From NCBI GenBank assembly GCA_964370225.1, contig CAYJII010000056.1, positions 1 to 11,504 of the forward strand: a stretch of 11,504 bases of DNA, in the 5' to 3' direction. A program made the translations under genes and the position numbers. The notes below the pieces were generated by a model that was not told the DNA's origin, did not search any database, and saw only the letters and a program-made list of their open reading frames with translations. This document shows positions 7,583-11,504 of the stretch, piece by piece. The stretch is from CAYJII01 sp964370225 (GTDB lineage: Bacteria > Bacillota > Clostridia > Oscillospirales > Ruminococcaceae). Position 1 is the first letter of the stretch. The number at the start of each line of letters is the position of its first letter.

Positions 7583-8722
7583 CTATTTCCTCCATACCAT
7601 TTTATCCACAATCCCAGTGTAGCTTTGAATAAGCTTCACCACTTTTGTGGACACATTCTCGTCCGTGTAATTCGGCACGGGAATGCCATAATCTTTATTA
7701 TAATTCATTTTCACCGCCGTGTCAACCGCCTGTAGCACTTGCTCGGTTGTAATTCCGGCTAAAATGAAGTTACCTTTGTCCAAAGCCTCGGGGCGCTCGG
7801 TAGAAGTCCTAATACAAACAGCTGGAAATGGTGCATCAACTGAGAGGAAGAAACTGCTCTCTTCTGGGAGAGTGCCGCTGTCTGATACCACGGCATATGC
7901 ATTCATTTGCAGGTTGTTGTAGTCGTGGAAGCCGAGCGGCTTATTTTGTATAACTCTGCTGTCAAACTTGAATCCACGCGTATCAATGTACTTCGCACTC
8001 CTCGGGTGGCAGGAATAGAGTATCGGCATGTCGTATTTTTCCGCCATTGCGTTCACCGCATTCATGAGGCTGAAGAAATTTTCTTCCGTGTCGATATTTT
8101 CCTCTCTATGTGCAGAAAGCAGGATATACCCACCTTTTTCGAGGTTTAATTTTGTGAGGACATCGGAATTTTTTATGCTCTCGAGATTATTTTGTAGCAC
8201 CTCTGCCATGGGTGAACCTGTGACATAAGTGCGCTCTTTCGCTGTACCCTCGTAATTGAGATAGCGCCTTGCGTGTTCGGAATAACAGAGGTTTACATCG
8301 GCGATATGGTCAACAATTCTGCGGTTAGTTTCCTCTGGCAAACATTCGTCAAAACAGCGATTTCCTGCTTCCATATGGAAAATTGGAATATGGAGCCTCT
8401 TCGCAGAAATTGCGGAAAGGCATGAGTTTGTGTCGCCTAAAATAAGCAGTGCATCTGGCTTTTGCTCTACTAAAAGCTTGTAGGACTTCGCAATAATATT
8501 GCCGATAGTCTCACCTAAATCTGCTCCAACTGCATTTAGATAAAAGTCGGGAGCGCGCAAACCTAAATCATCGAAGAAAACTTGGTTTAACTCGTAATCA
8601 TAGTTTTGTCCCGTGTGCACTAAGATTTGCTCGAAGTATTGGTCGCATTTTTTTATTGTAGCGGACAGCCTGATAATTTCAGGGCGTGTGCCGATTATTG
8701 TCATGAGTTTTAATTTAGCCAT
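7583..8722 (-). CDS. capG: Non-hydrolysing UDP-sugar 2-epimerase, CapG/FnlC/WbjD type (UDP-L-FucNAc formation)
   Basis: Predicted to epimerise C2 of UDP-6-deoxy-L-TalNAc (L-PneNAc) to give UDP-L-FucNAc, the last step of the pathway. The 379 residues have the WecB-type GT-B-like fold: MTIIGTRPEIIRLS (7-20), GDTNS with Asp97, HMEAG with Glu118, LPEETNR with Glu130-131, SAHREEN with His205, and SDSGTLPEE (280-288). These correspond to the active-site Asp, Glu and His residues of UDP-GlcNAc 2-epimerases. The start lies inside the end of capF (8-base overlap), with GAGGTG upstream. On sequence alone WecB and WbpI are close relatives. The position directly after capE and capF, and the IRLSATIKKCDQYF-type N-terminus, point to CapG. 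All three proteins of the pathway are present and intact. Confidence 0.9.
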   Translation of the reverse strand: MAKLKLMTIIGTRPEIIRLSATIKKCDQYFEQILVHTGQNYDYELNQVFFDDLGLRAPDFYLNAVGADLGETIGNIIAKSYKLLVEQKPDALLILGDTNSCLSAISAKRLHIPIFHMEAGNRCFDECLPEETNRRIVDHIADVNLCYSEHARRYLNYEGTAKERTYVTGSPMAEVLQNNLESIKNSDVLTKLNLEKGGYILLSAHREENIDTEENFFSLMNAVNAMAEKYDMPILYSCHPRSAKYIDTRGFKFDSRVIQNKPLGFHDYNNLQMNAYAVVSDSGTLPEESSFFLSVDAPFPAVCIRTSTERPEALDKGNFILAGITTEQVLQAVDTAVKMNYNKDYGIPVPNYTDENVSTKVVKLIQSYTGIVDKMVWRK

Positions 8723-9866
8723 TGTCTACCACCTCAAAATAAGTATCGGGATTATTCGGGTCAAAGCATTCGTTGCACCACATAAATGTGATTAAATCGC
8801 TGTCGCATTTATTGATGATATTGTGGGTATATCCCGTGGGAATGTCCACAACTTCGAGTTTTTCACCGCTCACATGGTAGTCTATCACTTCGTCGCAGCC
8901 GATTTTCCTAAACTGAATTAATCCCTCACCTGAAACAACAAGGAATTTCTCATTTTTCGTATTATGCCAGTGATTTCCCTTTGTGATATGCGGTTTTGAT
9001 ATATTCACCGAGAATTGTCCGCGGTCTGCGGTTCTGATAATTTCTGTGAAAGAGCCACGCTCGTCCACATTCATTTTAAGCGGATAGGAAAAATTATCTC
9101 TGGGAATATAACTTAAGTATGTGCTATAAAGCGCTTTTTCAAACGCGCTCGCAAAATTCGGAACACCTAAAGTTTTGCGGTTCTCTTTAAATGAGTAGAT
9201 TAAATCCACAATTTCGCCCAAGCGCACTTTATGTACCGTGGGTATAAAGCAAAAATCACCCTCGATATGCTCGTCGCCTGTGAGTGAGGAAATAAACTCG
9301 TTCACCACATCGTCGATATATACGAGCTGCATATTTACAGTAGGGTCATTCACCGTTATGTCTTGTCCGCTTGCCACGTTGTTGCAAAAGGTTGCAACCG
9401 CAGAATTATAATTCGGTCTGCACCATTTGCCGAACACGTTAGGGAGTCGGTACACAAGTACTTTTGCGCCTGTTTTTTCTGCGTAAGAAAACAGCAAATC
9501 CTCGCCCGCTTTCTTACTTTTACCGTATGCATTATCAAGCTCAGCTTGAATTGAGGAAGTTATGAGCACGCTCGCTTTATTGCCATGCGCCTGCAATTTT
9601 TCAAGTAATGTGGAAGTAAATCCGAAATTCCCCTCCATAAATTCGCTCTCATTTTGCGGACGATTAACTCCCGCTAAATGGAATACAAAGTCACAATCTT
9701 TTGTATAAGTATCAAGCAGTTCAGTGTCGGTGTCCACGTCAAAAAGGTATAGCTCTAGCTCGGGGGAGAGCCTATAGTTATTAGCTTTTTTATCCCTAAT
9801 GTTTTCGAGTTGTGCGACTAAGTTTTTCCCAACAAAGCCATTCGCACCAGTGATTAAAATCTTCAT
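8715..9866 (-). CDS. capF: CapF/FnlB/WbjC-type bifunctional 3-epimerase/C4-reductase
   Basis: Second enzyme of UDP-L-FucNAc synthesis: the cupin domain is known to epimerise C3 and the SDR domain to reduce C4 with NADPH. Numbered from ATG 9866 (383 residues), the SDR part has ILITGANGFVG (3-13), the catalytic Tyr114-x-x-x-Lys118 and RLPNVFGKWCRPNYNS. The C-terminal cupin starts near 262 with LKMNVDERGSFTEI. It carries the metal-site pattern His299-x-His301, Glu306 and His348, matching the zinc ligands of S. aureus CapF. Two starts are possible: GTG 9869, which shares one base with the capE stop, and ATG 9866. AAGGGAG is 7 bases before the ATG but only 4 before the GTG, so ATG is chosen. The 3' end overlaps capG by 8 bases. 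Confidence 0.93.
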   Translation of the reverse strand: MKILITGANGFVGKNLVAQLENIRDKKANNYRLSPELELYLFDVDTDTELLDTYTKDCDFVFHLAGVNRPQNESEFMEGNFGFTSTLLEKLQAHGNKASVLITSSIQAELDNAYGKSKKAGEDLLFSYAEKTGAKVLVYRLPNVFGKWCRPNYNSAVATFCNNVASGQDITVNDPTVNMQLVYIDDVVNEFISSLTGDEHIEGDFCFIPTVHKVRLGEIVDLIYSFKENRKTLGVPNFASAFEKALYSTYLSYIPRDNFSYPLKMNVDERGSFTEIIRTADRGQFSVNISKPHITKGNHWHNTKNEKFLVVSGEGLIQFRKIGCDEVIDYHVSGEKLEVVDIPTGYTHNIINKCDSDLITFMWCNECFDPNNPDTYFEVVDNG

Positions 9867-9868
9867 CA

Positions 9869-10900
9869 CTACACTCCCTTCAACTCATTTTGAATGTACT
9901 CTAGTGTCAAAAGTTTCGCTTTAACTTCTTCTACGGACATGAGTGTAGTATTATTTGAGTTAAATTCGGTCAAAGTATTGCGTTCTACATTTCCGTCGTC
10001 AAAATATTTATTATAGTTTAAATCACGCTTGTCGCAGGGTACTCTGTAAAAATCGCCCAAATCAATCGCATTTGCACATTCCTCGTTAGTTAGTAAGGTT
10101 TCATACAGCTTCTCGCCATGGCGGATACCGATAACTTTGATGTCCTGCGTATTGCCGAATAATTCGCTCACCGCTTTTGCGAGCACTTCAATCGTGCACG
10201 CTGGGGCTTTTTGCACCATGATATCGCCCGTACTACCTTTTTCGAATGCGAACAGCACAAGGTCAACCGCTTCTTCTAAGGTCATCACAAACCTTGTCAT
10301 GGAAGGTTCTGTTATTGTAATAGGTTTACCAGATTTAATCTGCTCTATCCAAAGTGGAACAACCGAGCCACGCGAACAAAGAACGTTCCCATAGCGTGTA
10401 CAGCAAATTTTTGTTTTCTCTTCGGGGACTGTACGCGATTTTGCGACAACTACTTTTTCCATCATAGCTTTTGATGTTCCCATTGCATTAACTGGATATG
10501 CTGCCTTGTCGGTGGACAAGCAAATAACGCTTTCTACTCCATTTTGAATAGCAGAAGTAAGTACATTTTCTGTTCCTAATACATTAGTTTTTACCGCTTC
10601 AATCGGAAAAAATTCACAGGATGGAACTTGTTTTAGGGCAGCTGCATGGAATACGTAGTCAACGCCGTACATGGCGTTATTCACTGAATTTATATCCCTA
10701 ACATCACCGATATAAAATTTAATTTTATCCGCAAATTCAGGCATTTTTTGTCCGAATTCATGACGCATATCGTCCTGTTTTTTCTCATCACGTGAGAAAA
10801 TACGGATTTCTGCAATGTTTGTTTTTAAAAATCCGTTTAGCACAGCATTCCCAAAAGAGCCCGTGCCTCCGGTGATGAGTAAAGTTTTATTTTTAAACAT
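9869..10900 (-). CDS. capE: UDP-GlcNAc 4,6-dehydratase/5-epimerase, CapE/FnlA/WbjB type
   Basis: First enzyme of UDP-L-FucNAc synthesis, an inverting 4,6-dehydratase of the extended SDR family producing the L-arabino 4-keto sugar from UDP-GlcNAc. The 343 residues match the family size. The NAD(P) site is ITGGTGSFGNAV (9-20), followed by FSRDEKKQ and IGDVRD. The active-site region has STDK (129-132) and Met140-x-x-x-Lys144 in NAMGTSKAMMEK. Met replaces the usual SDR tyrosine, as I recall for S. aureus CapE, so this is not a defect. TRYGNVLCSRGSVVPLW (168-184) and the C-terminal GIRHGEKLYETLL segment (258-270) are also typical. ATG 10900 has a perfect AGGAGG 8 bases upstream, within the end of the preceding gene. 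PseB-like 4,6-dehydratases are the alternative; capF and capG downstream decide it. Confidence 0.94.
   Translation of the reverse strand: MFKNKTLLITGGTGSFGNAVLNGFLKTNIAEIRIFSRDEKKQDDMRHEFGQKMPEFADKIKFYIGDVRDINSVNNAMYGVDYVFHAAALKQVPSCEFFPIEAVKTNVLGTENVLTSAIQNGVESVICLSTDKAAYPVNAMGTSKAMMEKVVVAKSRTVPEEKTKICCTRYGNVLCSRGSVVPLWIEQIKSGKPITITEPSMTRFVMTLEEAVDLVLFAFEKGSTGDIMVQKAPACTIEVLAKAVSELFGNTQDIKVIGIRHGEKLYETLLTNEECANAIDLGDFYRVPCDKRDLNYNKYFDDGNVERNTLTEFNSNNTTLMSVEEVKAKLLTLEYIQNELKGV
9874..9880 (-). promoter_or_regulatory. Ribosome binding site of capF
   Basis: AAGGGAG on the minus strand, inside the last codons of capE. The spacing is 7 bases to ATG 9866 and 4 to GTG 9869, which favours the ATG. 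Confidence 0.5.
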
Positions 10901-10902
10901 TA

Positions 10903-11504
10903 TTATTTCCTCCTAAGAAAACATCTAAGTTTATTTTTTATTTTTTTGACTTGTACATAAAATCTTAAAACGACTGTACCCATCGATAGGCATTGAAGCA
11001 CTCTTTGTTGATCTTTAGGCAAATTAAAATCTTTTACTATCTTTTTATTTTCAAGCACATATTTTTTGTAACTTTTAAAAGTTTCATTATATCTACCAAT
11101 TTCTTTTGCATTTGCAATTAGGCTTAATATGAGTAATTTTGAGCGAAAAAGGTTGTATTTTGCGCACTTGCTCAGGTATTCAGTTTCTTTTTTTGTGTAT
11201 TCAATACTTCTTTGGGCAAATTCTACTATTTCAAAAAAAGATTCTGAAAATCCCACAGTTCTCGAAACCGAGTTTTCTCTGTTAAAATAAAGATACAAGC
11301 TTTGCTTTCTATGTGCAAATTCACCTTTATTTTTAAGTAAGTATCTTATTAAAAAGTCTTTATCCTCCGTTACTTTTCCCACAAACTCTAAATTGCCAAT
11401 TTTTTGTTTAACTAAAAGCTTATTACATACCGAGCAGTCACCTTCCCAGTTTATTATTTTCGACAGCATTTCTTCAGTATTTCCTATATCTATACTGATA
11501 TCTT
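10903..11504 (-). CDS. Family 2 glycosyltransferase, C-terminal part (5' end off window)
   Basis: The frame stays open from its TAA at 10903-10905 to the right edge. The first visible residues read DISIDIGNTEEMLSKII, so the ATG at 11469 is probably internal and the true start lies outside. GDCSVCNKLLVKQKIGNLEF, then the acidic EDKDFLIRYLL and the YLYFNRENSVSRT segment, match the end of the catalytic domain in GT-A family 2 enzymes (SVCNKL...F...ED...YYYR...SI). After that comes a lysine-rich, mostly helical tail of about 120 residues ending KKIKNKLRCFLRRK, which could lie against the membrane. It likely adds a sugar to the repeat unit; specificity cannot be told. It is AT-rich (12 G/C in 11041-11100) unlike capE, which begins 2 bases after it. 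Confidence 0.75.
   Translation of the reverse strand, partial: DISIDIGNTEEMLSKIINWEGDCSVCNKLLVKQKIGNLEFVGKVTEDKDFLIRYLLKNKGEFAHRKQSLYLYFNRENSVSRTVGFSESFFEIVEFAQRSIEYTKKETEYLSKCAKYNLFRSKLLILSLIANAKEIGRYNETFKSYKKYVLENKKIVKDFNLPKDQQRVLQCLSMGTVVLRFYVQVKKIKNKLRCFLRRK

Noticed and set aside
7583..8722. Reading this epimerase as WbpI, which would turn GlcNAc3NAcA into ManNAc3NAcA
   Set aside because: It directly overlaps capF, and its sequence resembles CapG/FnlC. Removing it would leave the FucNAc pathway incomplete.

Overview
The window is the interior of a surface-polysaccharide (capsule or O-antigen-like) biosynthesis operon. Every gene I can support is on the minus strand, so transcription runs from the right edge to the left edge. 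Genes overlap by 1 to 8 bases or are separated by a few bases, and most starts have a strong GGAGG-type ribosome binding site. Low overall GC, strong Shine-Dalgarno sequences and the protein variants suggest Bacillota, probably a gut or rumen Clostridia member; this is inference from style, not proof. A run of 30 N at 560-589 indicates a draft or metagenome scaffold.

Right part (11504 to 7583): the C-terminal part of a family 2 glycosyltransferase runs in from outside the window. It is followed by a complete three-gene set for UDP-N-acetyl-L-fucosamine: a CapE/FnlA/WbjB-type 4,6-dehydratase/5-epimerase, a CapF/FnlB/WbjC-type reductase with a C-terminal cupin, and a CapG/FnlC/WbjD-type 2-epimerase.

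Middle (7546 to 6351): a WbuB-like family 4 glycosyltransferase, the family that follows fnlABC in some E. coli O-antigen clusters. It is broken into two frames by what looks like a deletion of roughly 15-25 codons.

Left part (6341 to 1172): a set for UDP-2,3-diacetamido-2,3-dideoxy-D-glucuronic acid (UDP-GlcNAc3NAcA): WbpE-type aminotransferase, WbpD-type N-acetyltransferase, WbpA-type 6-dehydrogenase and WbpB-type 3-dehydrogenase. An intact family 4 glycosyltransferase sits between the last two. Far left (1080 to 1): an AT-rich asparagine-synthetase-like gene, interrupted by the N run and cut by the window edge. It keeps an ATP-binding PP-loop motif but lacks the N-terminal catalytic cysteine.

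Together the genes would turn UDP-GlcNAc into two rare sugars, UDP-L-FucNAc and UDP-GlcNAc3NAcA, and transfer them to a lipid-linked repeat unit. The last gene is a candidate for modifying the uronic acid carboxyl group as an amide. No initiating sugar-phosphate transferase, flippase, polymerase or regulator is in the window; they presumably lie outside it. I see no RNA gene, CRISPR array, insertion sequence or convincing terminator, and no gene-free stretch over 300 bases.
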